A stretch of 64,000 nucleotides of DNA. Source: Candidatus Eisenbergiella intestinipullorum (lineage in GTDB: Bacteria; Bacillota; Clostridia; Lachnospirales; Lachnospiraceae). The stretch spans positions 1 to 64,000 of the forward strand of contig DWWH01000062.1 of the NCBI GenBank assembly GCA_019119815.1. The letters run 5' to 3'. The position numbers and the translations under genes were made by a program. Numbering within the stretch: position 1 is the first letter of the stretch; each line of letters starts with the position of its first letter. Under the pieces are notes generated by a model that worked only from the letters and a program-made list of their open reading frames with translations, did no database searches and was not told the DNA's origin. Positions 23,907 through 32,249 of the stretch are shown piece after piece.

Positions 23907-25661
23907 TCAGATCCGGAGCCGTATTCTGGTGCTGTTCATGCCGAGAATACGGTCGTATTCTACCCTGTCAGCGATCTCTGTGAGCACCCGGACAGGGTCC
24001 GCAGGATCAGCCAGCTTTTCCTGAAAGGGGGCGGGAGAGAAGGGACGGCCGCTGCTGCGGAAATGGATCAGCACGGTATCTTCCCGGATGGAAGCCTGGA
24101 TGTCGATCTCTCCGGTTTCCCTCCATTCCTCCTGCTTTTTTATGGTGTGGACGGCCATTTCTTCCACTGCCAGGCCAATGAGGGAGGCTGTTTTTTCCGG
24201 AATGCCATGAGCGCCGGCAAATTCGATGATCTTGCCGGAGGCCCTGACAGCGTCCCGGACGTTTCCCGAAATGGTCACATCAAAAAAAGGAGAGACTTCC
24301 TGCGGCGGAAGCGGATAAAGGACGAAGGAACGTCCGCCCTGCTGCTGAGCTCTCCTGTGAGAGCACAGCAGGATAATGACCATGACCAGCACGGAATTGA
24401 GAGGAAAAGCAGCCCAGATTCCGCGGATGCCGAACAGCCCGCCCAGGATCAGACAGACCCCGCCCAGAACGATGGCGTCCAGAAAGCTGATGAGAACAGG
24501 TTCCTTTTTTTCTCCGATAGTCTGCAGATACATCATGATGGAGATCTCCAGGTTCCGGAGAAGATAACCGAGGGAAAAGATCCGGATAGCCCACAAAGCC
24601 TCGGCGGCCTCCTCTGCGTCAGTGATCCCATAGGCCAGAAGGATCAGACCGGGAAATACCTCGAAGAGCACGAGGGCCAGTACTGTAAAAAGAAACAAAA
24701 AACGGTTGGACTGGCGGATGATGAAACGGATCCCGGCCTGATCCTGCTCCCCACACAGCACGGCCACTATGGGGATCATCGTCTGCACCACACCCGCAAC
24801 GAAGAGGGAGATGAAGCTGAAGGTCTGCATGCACAGAGAAAAGACCACAAGTCCCAGGCTTCCTGCAAGCGCCTGGACAAGCGCGTTGATGACCACGTAG
24901 CGGAAAACGAAGCCGAACTGATTGAAGGCGCTTCCGATCCCCCGCAGACAGAAGCCGGGCAGCTTTTTGACATCTTCTGTCCCGACTGCAGTAAGCCGGA
25001 GGCCGGTGCCGGAAAAGCGGATGACGAAAAGCTCGATAAGCAGCCCGACGGCATAGCCTGTGGCAGTAGCATAGGCCGTCCCCTCGACGCCCATGTGAAA
25101 AAAGAGGATGTAGACATAATCCATCACGATATTGAGGCAGTTCGCTACGGCAAATACCACAGTCGCCACATTGGGATGCCCTTCGTTGGTTACAAAATAG
25201 GAAAGGCCGATGGAAATGATCATGATGGGAGCGGAAAGAAACTGAGCCCGCAGGAATCCTTCCAGAGGGAGGCGCAGGGAAGCGTCATCTGTAAGGACTC
25301 CGGAAAGGGGACCGGAAAAAAGGAGGCCGAAAAAAAGGAGCACAAGGCTTATTCCGGTCATGGCATACTGGGAGACGGAAAAGACCCGCTTTGCATCCGC
25401 ACGGCGGCCTTCTCCCAGAAGGACAGCGTACTGAGAGCTTCCTCCGATCCCGATCAGACTGTAAATGACAGCGTAGATCAGGATTACGGGCATCCCCAGA
25501 TTGATCAGGGCCAGCGCGTCGCTGCCGAGGAGATTGCTGACCACGATGCCGTCCAGAAATTCGCTCAGAGAGCTGGCAAGGCTTGCCAGGATCATAGGAA
25601 GCAGATATTGTCGGAATTTTTTCTGAAGCAGATTTCCGCTTCGCCTCATTTCTTCATGCAT
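23907..25661 (-). CDS. MATE exporter fused to an anti-sigma-type HATPase domain
   Basis: Protein of 584 residues. Residues 1 to about 440 form a MATE-family transporter (LPMILASLASSLSEFLDGIVVSNLLGSDALALINLGMP, twelve hydrophobic segments). About 455-584 form a soluble domain related to HATPase_c_2 anti-sigma/SpoIIAB-like kinases (VRDAVRASGKIIEFAGAHGI, LIGLAVEEMA, then VLIHFRSSGRPFSP). The usual N-box asparagine and the G1 aspartate are not visible in the fused domain (EMAVHTIKK; SSGRPF), so nucleotide binding may be lost or altered. The start at 25661 overlaps the stop of the ATP-grasp gene by 8 nt (ATGCATGA), so the two are translationally coupled. It probably exports the ligase product and may sense or sequester a partner at the membrane (inference). 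Confidence 0.85.
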   Translation of the reverse strand: MHEEMRRSGNLLQKKFRQYLLPMILASLASSLSEFLDGIVVSNLLGSDALALINLGMPVILIYAVIYSLIGIGGSSQYAVLLGEGRRADAKRVFSVSQYAMTGISLVLLFFGLLFSGPLSGVLTDDASLRLPLEGFLRAQFLSAPIMIISIGLSYFVTNEGHPNVATVVFAVANCLNIVMDYVYILFFHMGVEGTAYATATGYAVGLLIELFVIRFSGTGLRLTAVGTEDVKKLPGFCLRGIGSAFNQFGFVFRYVVINALVQALAGSLGLVVFSLCMQTFSFISLFVAGVVQTMIPIVAVLCGEQDQAGIRFIIRQSNRFLFLFTVLALVLFEVFPGLILLAYGITDAEEAAEALWAIRIFSLGYLLRNLEISIMMYLQTIGEKKEPVLISFLDAIVLGGVCLILGGLFGIRGIWAAFPLNSVLVMVIILLCSHRRAQQQGGRSFVLYPLPPQEVSPFFDVTISGNVRDAVRASGKIIEFAGAHGIPEKTASLIGLAVEEMAVHTIKKQEEWRETGEIDIQASIREDTVLIHFRSSGRPFSPAPFQEKLADPADPVRVLTEIADRVEYDRILGMNSTRIRLRI

Positions 25662-27453
25662 CGTTTTTTTCCCTTTCTTCAACTGTCCCGAAGATACTCC
25701 TGTCCGTGCCATATACGGGTACCTCCAGTGTGACGCCGAAAGCTTCCAGGAGAAGCTCCAGGCCGGTACGCCCGATGGAGATGGGACGATAGATCTCCTC
25801 CGGGATCAGGATAGTCCCGCCGGGACGGATGGAGCGGACCAGCGCATAAAGGAGGCTGACACGCTCCTCCAGACTATATCCATTCCGCATCAGAAAGATG
25901 CCGGCATCGGCGGGCTTTTTGGCAGCATCCATCTCATCCGGGGTAAGGCATTCCGTCCACCGTGCGCCGGGAGGGCCTTCCTCAGCCGGCATACCTGCAG
26001 CAGCCGGAGTATCCGCTGGGGCAGGAACCTCTGCAGCAGCCGGAAGACCTGTTCCTTCGCGGCTGTCCTGGATCTTTAGCTTTTCATCCGCGAGGATGCG
26101 GACTCTTCCTTTCAGGCCTTTCAGAGAGGGCACGCGGGGAGGGACGGACGGATACTCCTCTGGAGGGGAAGCAATCTCAAACAGGGCGGAAAAGCACTGC
26201 TTTTCAATGGTACGCAGGATCCGGTAATCCTGCCATACCGCATCTTCATCCTCGCTGTAGAGCAGGATGTTCCCCGGAGCACTGTCCAGGTCCACCGTGG
26301 TGGGGAGGTGAAGAGCGGTGAAGGCGGAAAGCAGGCTGCTTCCTGCAAAGGTCTTCAGGCTGCGCAGGATGGTGAGAATGGGATAGGAATTCACATCTCC
26401 GCCCCGGGGCGTGATGAAAAATTTGTTCATGAGAAACCCCCTGGTCCGATAAGGCTTTTTTCTTTCACGCTCAAAAGCTTCCGGGTCCAGGTAGGAATCC
26501 AGGGAAACGTCGGTCAGATGATGGCCGAGAAGACGGTGGAGCAGGGGCCTGGGGAAATGGCCTCCCATGGGTCTTGCACCCACCTCAATGAGCACGGGGC
26601 CGGTTTCCGTAAGCATGTATTCCCCGTGGCTTGGGCCGTAGCAAAAATCCAGCGCGTCCAGGACCTGAAAGGCGTATTCTACCATCTGCGCATGTCCGGC
26701 TTCCAGACGGCGCAGGATCCGGGCGTAATTATAGGCGTTCCCGCTTTGGGCTCTGCGCACCTTGTCATAGACCCAGATGTCGGTGACCCGGTGGACGCCT
26801 CCGCAGCTTACGGTGTTGACGATATATTCCGTTCCTTCCACCCTTTCCTGCATGATGAGGCCGTCTGCCTGTCTGCCGAAATAGTCCGTCCGGGAAAATT
26901 CTTCTGCGGCCGCCCGGAGAGCCTCTTCCAGAGAACTGCAGAAATGCAGTCCCGCGGTCCCGGCACCGGCTACATGCTTGAGAACGACGTGAGAGACACT
27001 AAGCTCCTCCCACCAGTCCCGGACCTCCTGCAGGGTGCGGACCACCTTTCCGCGGATGCTGCGCAGATGGTGCGCCTGAAGGGCCTGCTGCATGAGATCC
27101 TTGTCCAGATGCAGCAGACTGGAAGAAGGCGGATTCCCGGGAAGCCGCAGCTTCTGCGCCAGCCAGTCCGCCAGCACCACGCCCATTTCACTTCCGGCGA
27201 GGACGCAGACGATCTCATAGGGAGAAAGTGCGGCGAGCAGATGATCCGGATTTCCGTCATCAGCGATCAGGACGGTCTGCTCTGAGAGCTGCTTCCGGCA
27301 GGCCTCACGAACGTTTTCATAGGCGCGCTTTTCCTCCTGGCTGCCCTGGATGTATGGATAGATGACGAGAGGAAGATACCCCCGGTCCAGAATGTCCTGT
27401 TCATAAAACAGGCCGGTAGAGATGGCTTCCACAATGACGATGGCTTTTCTCAT
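25654..27453 (-). CDS. ATP-grasp ligase with methyltransferase-like C-terminal segment
   Basis: Protein of 599 residues. The first ~410 residues form an ATP-grasp ligase of the amino-acid/peptide ligase type (BacD, L-amino-acid ligase-like). The start reads AIVIVEAISTGLFYEQDILDRGY, the ATP-binding core MQERVEGTEYIVNTVS, and the Mg-binding strand GEYMLTETGPVLIEVGARPMGG. A proline/alanine-rich linker (about 475-505) leads to a ~90-residue tail with AGIFLMRNGYSLEERVSLLY and RPGGTILIPEEIYR. That tail resembles the second half of class I methyltransferases but lacks the SAM-binding glycine motif. AAAGGAG precedes the start at 27453. Coupling to an exporter suggests synthesis and secretion of a dipeptide or modified amino acid; the product is unknown. 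Confidence 0.85.
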   Translation of the reverse strand: MRKAIVIVEAISTGLFYEQDILDRGYLPLVIYPYIQGSQEEKRAYENVREACRKQLSEQTVLIADDGNPDHLLAALSPYEIVCVLAGSEMGVVLADWLAQKLRLPGNPPSSSLLHLDKDLMQQALQAHHLRSIRGKVVRTLQEVRDWWEELSVSHVVLKHVAGAGTAGLHFCSSLEEALRAAAEEFSRTDYFGRQADGLIMQERVEGTEYIVNTVSCGGVHRVTDIWVYDKVRRAQSGNAYNYARILRRLEAGHAQMVEYAFQVLDALDFCYGPSHGEYMLTETGPVLIEVGARPMGGHFPRPLLHRLLGHHLTDVSLDSYLDPEAFERERKKPYRTRGFLMNKFFITPRGGDVNSYPILTILRSLKTFAGSSLLSAFTALHLPTTVDLDSAPGNILLYSEDEDAVWQDYRILRTIEKQCFSALFEIASPPEEYPSVPPRVPSLKGLKGRVRILADEKLKIQDSREGTGLPAAAEVPAPADTPAAAGMPAEEGPPGARWTECLTPDEMDAAKKPADAGIFLMRNGYSLEERVSLLYALVRSIRPGGTILIPEEIYRPISIGRTGLELLLEAFGVTLEVPVYGTDRSIFGTVEEREKNDA

Positions 27454-27587
27454 GTTCCGCTCCTTTGTTCCTGAAATGCGCGGTGCGGCTGTTCCTGATG
27501 CAGGTGTACACCGGCGCTTATATTTTTCAGAGACATTATAGGCGGCAGAAAAAGGGATCACAAGCCGAAGAAGGGTAAACGGACAAA

Positions 27588-27632
27588 AAACGGGCGGAGT
27601 GGTAACTGCCGTCCGTTTTTTGTCCGTTCTTT
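27588..27632. terminator. Symmetric hairpin after the cytidylate-kinase-like gene
   Basis: GGACAAAAAACGGGCGG and CCGTCCGTTTTTTGTCC form a long stem with T runs on both strands. It lies after the minus-strand kinase gene and before the ATP-grasp gene, isolating the two units. The remainder of 27454-27587 holds the ATP-grasp upstream region without a clear promoter call. Confidence 0.75.
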
Positions 27633-27647
27633 CAGGCTTTTCTACTT

Positions 27648-28250
27648 TTACTTTTTTTCAAAGAAAGAGCAGATCAGATTCACGCAGCCCTCCAGGCCCA
27701 CGCGGGAGCTGTTGATCATTACGTCGAAGCTTTCCGGGCGTCCCCATTTTTTGTCGGAAAAGAAGTTGTAATAAAGGCTCCTCTGTTTGTCCATTTTCCG
27801 GATCAGGGACTCCGCCTCCTTTTCCTTCAGGTTCTGACGCTCCATGATGCGCGCCACACGGTCCTTCCATTCGGCGCGGATGAAGACGGAGGTGACGCCG
27901 GGATAGTCAGCCAGGACGGAATCCGCACAGCGGCCGATAATGATGCAGGATTCCCGGCGCGCAAGCTGGCGGATGATCTGGGACTGTACCTCAAAGAGCA
28001 TGTCATTTAGCGGCAGACCGAAGCCGGTCATTTCATCCGCATAATCACTGGGAACGGTGTAGAGCCAGGGATTGGCCCGCTTTTCATCCACGTCCTTCAG
28101 ATACTTCTCACTGATGCAGCTTTTTTCGGAGGCCATGCGGATGAGGCGGCTGTCATAGCATTCTATGCCCAGCCGCCCGGCAGCCCGCTTGCCGATCTCA
28201 TGTCCCCCGCTTCCGAATTCTCTGCTGATGGTGATGATGGTATTCGCCAT
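27648..28250 (-). CDS. Cytidylate kinase-like family protein
   Basis: P-loop protein of 200 residues in the cytidylate-kinase-like family (PF13189). The N-terminal ITISREFGSGGHEIGKRAAGRLG is its nucleotide-binding signature. SCIIIGRCADSVLADYPGVTSVFIRAEWKDRVARI and the lid-like RKMDKQRSLYYNFFSDKKWGRPESFDVMINSS follow. These proteins are distinct from the housekeeping Cmk and are common in Lachnospiraceae with unknown substrate. The spacing to the neighbours and flanking hairpin suggest a single-gene transcript. Confidence 0.9.
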   Translation of the reverse strand: MANTIITISREFGSGGHEIGKRAAGRLGIECYDSRLIRMASEKSCISEKYLKDVDEKRANPWLYTVPSDYADEMTGFGLPLNDMLFEVQSQIIRQLARRESCIIIGRCADSVLADYPGVTSVFIRAEWKDRVARIMERQNLKEKEAESLIRKMDKQRSLYYNFFSDKKWGRPESFDVMINSSRVGLEGCVNLICSFFEKK

Positions 28251-28381
28251 GCCGATACCTCCTTTCGGTGGAAAAGATCGATTTCCGCGTTTGCTTCCTT
28301 TCTGATTTTATAGTACCGCTTTTTGTGAAAAGTGTCCAGAAATAAATGGAAAATGTGGGATAAGAACGTCAGAATGGTTAT

Positions 28382-29770
28382 TCAGACATTCAGATTCCGG
28401 GGCATATTGCGCTTCAGCCAGTTGCCGCGCAGATAGTAGATAATGAACATGACAGAGGTGACGGCCCAGGTCAGCGGGTAGCTGAAGGCCACGGTGGCCA
28501 GATCCCGGTGAATGGGAACGATGCCCAGGATCCAGACCACACGCAGCACGCAGACGCCGAAGCAGGTCAGCAGCATGGGGATGATGGAATCTCCACAGCC
28601 CCTGGCGGTTCCTCCCAGGATCTCGATGCAGATATAGGTGATATAGGTGGGGGCGATCACATGGATGATGGACATGCCGATGTCCACAACGCCCGGATCA
28701 TCCGTAAACAGTCCCAGGAAGATACGGCCTCCCGCCAGAACGATGGCGCTCAGGAGCACGCTGGTGAAGGCGGACATTCCCATGCAGACCCGTACGCTCT
28801 TATGGATGCGGTCGTATTTCCCCGCGCCGAAATTCTGTCCGGCAAAGGTGGTGATGGAGACGCCGTAGGCGCTCATGATCATCCAGAACATGCCGTCCAC
28901 CTTGCTGTAGGCCGTCCAGGCGGCGATGGTATCCGTTCCGAAGGAATTGATGCTGGCCTGGATGATCAGATTGGAGATGGAATACATGGTGGACTGCAGC
29001 CCTGCAGGCAGGCCGATCCGGATGATGGCGGACAGGATGCTGGGGGAGAAACGGATTTCGCGGGGGTACAGCTTATACATGTCATCGGTTTTCATCAGCG
29101 CATACAGGACCATGGCGGCGCTGGCGACCTGGGAGAGGGAGGTGGCTATGGCAACGCCGGCCACGCCCATCCGCAGGGCCAGAACGAAAAACAGGTCCAG
29201 AAGGATATTGGTCAGGGTGGAAGCGATCAGATAATAAAGGGGACGTCTGGAATCGCCGATCGCACGCAGGATACCGGAACCCATGTTGTAGATCAGGGAC
29301 GGGATCACGCCCAGAAAATAAATCCTCATATAGGTCAGGGACAGTCCCATGATGTCCTCCGGAGTGTTCATGGCCCGGAGCGCTATGCCGGCAAAAGCGA
29401 TGCCGAGCACCATGATAACGGCGCCTCCTGCAATGGACAGGGCAATGGAGGTATGTACCGCCTTGCGCACGTCGTCCTTGTGCTTCGCACCGTAAAACTG
29501 GGAAATGACCACGGTAGCGCCGGAAGAGAGGCCGGTGAAGAAGCCCACCAGAAGGTTGATCAGGGTGGAGGCGGGACCGCCTACTGCGGCGAGCGCCTGC
29601 TTTCCGACAAAGTTTCCCACCACAATGGCGTCCGTGGTATTATAAAGCTGCTGAAAAAAGGTGCCGAACAGGATGGGAAAGAAAAAAAACAGAAGCTGCT
29701 TCCAGATGACTCCTTCTGTGATCTGATTAATATCCATCTTCTTTTTGTCCCTCATTTGTCCGATTTTCAT
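28382..29770 (-). CDS. MATE family efflux transporter
   Basis: Multidrug and toxin extrusion protein of 462 residues with twelve hydrophobic segments arranged in two halves. LFFFFPILFGTFFQQLYNTTDAIVVGNFVGKQALAAVGG and the second-half RIGLPAGLQSTMYSISNLIIQ are MATE landmarks. The start is ambiguous. The ATG at 29770 has only a weak AAAGGCGG before it, while an internal ATG eleven codons later (29737) is preceded by GAGGGA. It has an independent promoter at 29851-29879 and no co-transcribed partner, and it lacks the HATPase tail of the MATE at 23907. Confidence 0.92.
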   Translation of the reverse strand: MKIGQMRDKKKMDINQITEGVIWKQLLFFFFPILFGTFFQQLYNTTDAIVVGNFVGKQALAAVGGPASTLINLLVGFFTGLSSGATVVISQFYGAKHKDDVRKAVHTSIALSIAGGAVIMVLGIAFAGIALRAMNTPEDIMGLSLTYMRIYFLGVIPSLIYNMGSGILRAIGDSRRPLYYLIASTLTNILLDLFFVLALRMGVAGVAIATSLSQVASAAMVLYALMKTDDMYKLYPREIRFSPSILSAIIRIGLPAGLQSTMYSISNLIIQASINSFGTDTIAAWTAYSKVDGMFWMIMSAYGVSITTFAGQNFGAGKYDRIHKSVRVCMGMSAFTSVLLSAIVLAGGRIFLGLFTDDPGVVDIGMSIIHVIAPTYITYICIEILGGTARGCGDSIIPMLLTCFGVCVLRVVWILGIVPIHRDLATVAFSYPLTWAVTSVMFIIYYLRGNWLKRNMPRNLNV

Positions 29771-29818
29771 GGGTAACCCGCCTTTCCATTTTCAAATCTT
29801 TTTTCAAACAGTACAGGA

Positions 29819-29839
29819 CCCCGGAAACGGCTTCCGGGG
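29819..29839 (-). promoter_or_regulatory. Hairpin in the MATE leader
   Basis: CCCCGGAA and TTCCGGGG make an 8-bp stem just after the expected transcription start of the MATE gene. No T run follows, so attenuation is possible but unsupported. Confidence 0.4.
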
Positions 29840-29850
29840 TGAACGCCTCT

Positions 29851-29879
29851 ATTATAAGAGAAGAGAGGCAGAAACTCAA
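29851..29879 (-). promoter_or_regulatory. Promoter of the MATE gene
   Basis: On the minus strand TTGAGT (29874-29879), a 17-bp spacer and TATAAT (29851-29856). Confidence 0.75.
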
Positions 29880-29969
29880 TAGGGTGCAGACCTCTTTTTT
29901 CCTTTTCAAACGGTCTGCTGCCGTTCAGGCGTGCGCCGCTCATCCGCGTATCGGCTTCGGAAACGCGCA

Positions 29970-29998
29970 TTGACTTCCGGACCCGCGTACAGTATCAT
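29970..29998 (+). promoter_or_regulatory. Promoter of the inositol phosphatase gene
   Basis: TTGACT (29970-29975), a 17-bp spacer and TATCAT (29993-29998), divergent from the MATE promoter. The intergenic region 29771-30108 holds no other feature. Confidence 0.7.
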
Positions 29999-30108
29999 GG
30001 ATTTGCCTGAAATTTTTTGCACGCCGGATGTGATTTTCTCAGAGAAGAGAAAGAACCGGTACCGGCGGAGTCAGGATAAGACGCTTCAGAAAATAATGGA
30101 GGAAGAGT

Positions 30109-30885
30109 ATGCAGATCGACAGGAAGAAGCTTTTTGAGATCGTAAAGGAAGGCGGAGCACTTTTCCAGAACCGTGCGGAAGCAGCCTGTATCAAGGTTAA
30201 GGGCGTATCGGACTATGTGACCGAGGTGGATTTTCATGTGCAGGAGCACATCCGGACCAGGCTCATGCAGGAATGGCCCGGAGTACAGTTCATGGGAGAG
30301 GAGAAGGATAACAGCGGGATCGACTTTACAAAGGCGGTCTGGATCCTGGATCCTGTGGACGGAACGACGAACCTGATCCATGATTTTCGTCAGAGCGCAG
30401 TTTCGCTGGCGCTGTACGAGGGAGGAAGTCCGGTCTGCGGCGTCGTCTATCAGCCGTATACGCAGGAACTGTTTTATGCGCAGGCGGGAGGCGGAGCCTT
30501 CCTGAACGGAACGCCGATCCATGTCAGCAAAGCCAGGAGCATGGAAGAATGTCTGATCTCCATAGGGACTGCGCCGTATGAGCATGAATATGCAGAATGG
30601 AATTTTGATCTGTTCCGGCGGATCTTCCTGGACTGCCAGGACGTCCGCAGACTGGGCTCGGCGGCCATCGACCTCGCTTATGTGGCCTGCGGGAGAACGG
30701 ATGCCTTTTTTGAAAGGAGCCTGAAGCCGTGGGATTTTGCGGCCGGGCGCATCCTGGTGGAGGAGGCCGGAGGAACGGTCACGGATTTTGAGGGAAACAG
30801 TCCGGATTTCCGGAAGAAGGGAAGCATCCTTGGCAGCAACGGGCCTGTGGGAAGGCTGCTTCTGGAACAGTATATGAAAAACTGA
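30109..30885 (+). CDS. Inositol monophosphatase family protein
   Basis: Mg2+-dependent sugar-phosphate phosphatase of 258 residues. The metal-binding triad of the family is complete: MGEEKDN, WILDPVDGTTNLIHDF and LKPWDFAAGRILVEEAGG. The length matches the family (about 260). Substrates in bacteria include inositol-1-phosphate and related sugar phosphates; the genome context does not point to one. GGAGG lies before the ATG, and a promoter is seen at 29970-29998. Confidence 0.93.
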   Translation: MQIDRKKLFEIVKEGGALFQNRAEAACIKVKGVSDYVTEVDFHVQEHIRTRLMQEWPGVQFMGEEKDNSGIDFTKAVWILDPVDGTTNLIHDFRQSAVSLALYEGGSPVCGVVYQPYTQELFYAQAGGGAFLNGTPIHVSKARSMEECLISIGTAPYEHEYAEWNFDLFRRIFLDCQDVRRLGSAAIDLAYVACGRTDAFFERSLKPWDFAAGRILVEEAGGTVTDFEGNSPDFRKKGSILGSNGPVGRLLLEQYMKN

Positions 30886-30979
30886 AGGGCTTGCTGTTTG
30901 GGTCCGGCTGCGGACCAGATGGGGGGAAAGATGCGCGGCGACATAAGAAAAACGAAAACTGGATGAGGATGATTAGAAT

Positions 30980-32206
30980 ATGAATCATAAAAGAAGCTTT
31001 GGAAGGAAAAGATGGTTTCTTTTGCTGCTTGCAGCCGTTCTTCTGCTCCAGCCCGCCGGCGGCCGGACAGTCCGTGCGCAGGAACCGCAGAATACGGCGG
31101 GAGCGCAGATCCGGACGGAAGCGCAGCTTCAGGAGGGGGAACAGACCAAAACGACGGGGCAGGCAGAGGCGCTGCAGGAGCAGGCGGATGCTCTGACGGC
31201 GGCCCACCTGGCCGCCTGGGAGCAGGCGAAGCAGGAGTATGCAGCCCAGCTCGCCGCCTATCAGCAGGCGCTTGAAGCCCGGCAGGCAGAGGAAGGCAGT
31301 CAGACGGCCGATGGACAGGAACAGATGGCGCAGGCCGCCTGGCTGACCGAATACCAGCAGGTGCTTGCCGGACAGCCGGCAGAGTCGGCAGCCCAGGCCG
31401 CCGCCCAGCAGCAGGCCGCCCTCGCGGCTCAGGAGGCGGTCCAGGCTCCACAGGCCGCCGCAGGAGCGCCGGCGGTAGAGGGGGCTGTGCCATTCACCCC
31501 GCTTGCGGGAAAAACGGTCTCCATCCTGGGGGACAGCATTTCCACTTATCAGGGCTGGATCCCGGCGGGCTATGCCTGCTTTTATCCGGATGCGGGAAAC
31601 AACGTTCAGGATGTGGGTCAAACCTGGTGGATGCAGGTGATTCAGAATACCGGCATGCGTCTTCTGGTGAACGGTTCCTATTCTGCCAGTACGGTGTGCG
31701 GAGATTCCCGCGCAGAGGATTCCAGTGCGGGCTGCAGCAGCCGCCGGATCGTGGATCTGATGGGAAATACCGGGACAGTTCCGGACGTGATCCTGGTATT
31801 CCTGGGAGTCAATGACTTTTTCCGTTCCATCGGCCTTGGAAGCTTTTCCGGAACGGCCACCTACCGGAACGATCACTATATCTGGGATTTTACGGAGGGC
31901 TATGAGCTGATGCTGCAGAAGCTCCAGGCGGTTTATCCCACTTCCCGGATCTACTGCATGACGCTGATCGAGGCGAATTCCTGGGAGGGAACCAGGGTGA
32001 ATGCAAACGGCAATACGGTGGAAGACTATAACAGCAGGATCAGGCAGGTGGCTGCGGCACATGGAATACCGGTCATCGATGTACATGCCTGCGGAATAGG
32101 AAGCAATGAGCTGGGCCGCTACACCAGCGACGGAGTCCATCCGAACAGAGAGGGAGCGGCGCGGATAGCGGCTTATGTGACGAACGCGCTTCTTATGGCG
32201 GGCTGA
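30980..32206 (+). CDS. Secreted SGNH/GDSL hydrolase with Ala/Gln-rich coiled-coil spacer
   Basis: Exported protein of 408 residues. A basic start plus WFLLLLAAVLLLQPAGG and a VRAQE cleavage-like site give a signal peptide. Residues about 35-165 are low-complexity and rich in Ala, Gln and Glu, predicted helical or coiled-coil. The rest is an SGNH hydrolase: block I VSILGDSISTYQGW, the oxyanion asparagine region with VNGSYSASTVCG, block III LGVNDFF and block V YTSDGVHPN with the catalytic Asp-His. It probably deacylates cell-surface or dietary glycans, with the helical stalk spanning the wall (inference). The ribosome site is weak. A NERD gene follows on the same strand. Confidence 0.88.
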   Translation: MNHKRSFGRKRWFLLLLAAVLLLQPAGGRTVRAQEPQNTAGAQIRTEAQLQEGEQTKTTGQAEALQEQADALTAAHLAAWEQAKQEYAAQLAAYQQALEARQAEEGSQTADGQEQMAQAAWLTEYQQVLAGQPAESAAQAAAQQQAALAAQEAVQAPQAAAGAPAVEGAVPFTPLAGKTVSILGDSISTYQGWIPAGYACFYPDAGNNVQDVGQTWWMQVIQNTGMRLLVNGSYSASTVCGDSRAEDSSAGCSSRRIVDLMGNTGTVPDVILVFLGVNDFFRSIGLGSFSGTATYRNDHYIWDFTEGYELMLQKLQAVYPTSRIYCMTLIEANSWEGTRVNANGNTVEDYNSRIRQVAAAHGIPVIDVHACGIGSNELGRYTSDGVHPNREGAARIAAYVTNALLMAG

Positions 32207-32249
32207 TGCTTGGCAGAGACGGGACGCGGTGTCCCGGAATGGAGGAAAA

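Noticed and set aside
23690..23910. Possible second tRNA or small RNA between tRNA-Leu and the MATE gene
   Set aside because: The stretch is explained by the inserted element with 8-bp duplications; no cloverleaf can be drawn.
23802..25733. 643-codon plus-strand frame opposite the MATE-HATPase gene
   Set aside because: Composition is extreme (Asp, Gln, His rich) and the other strand encodes a complete transporter with an ATG overlap to its operon partner.
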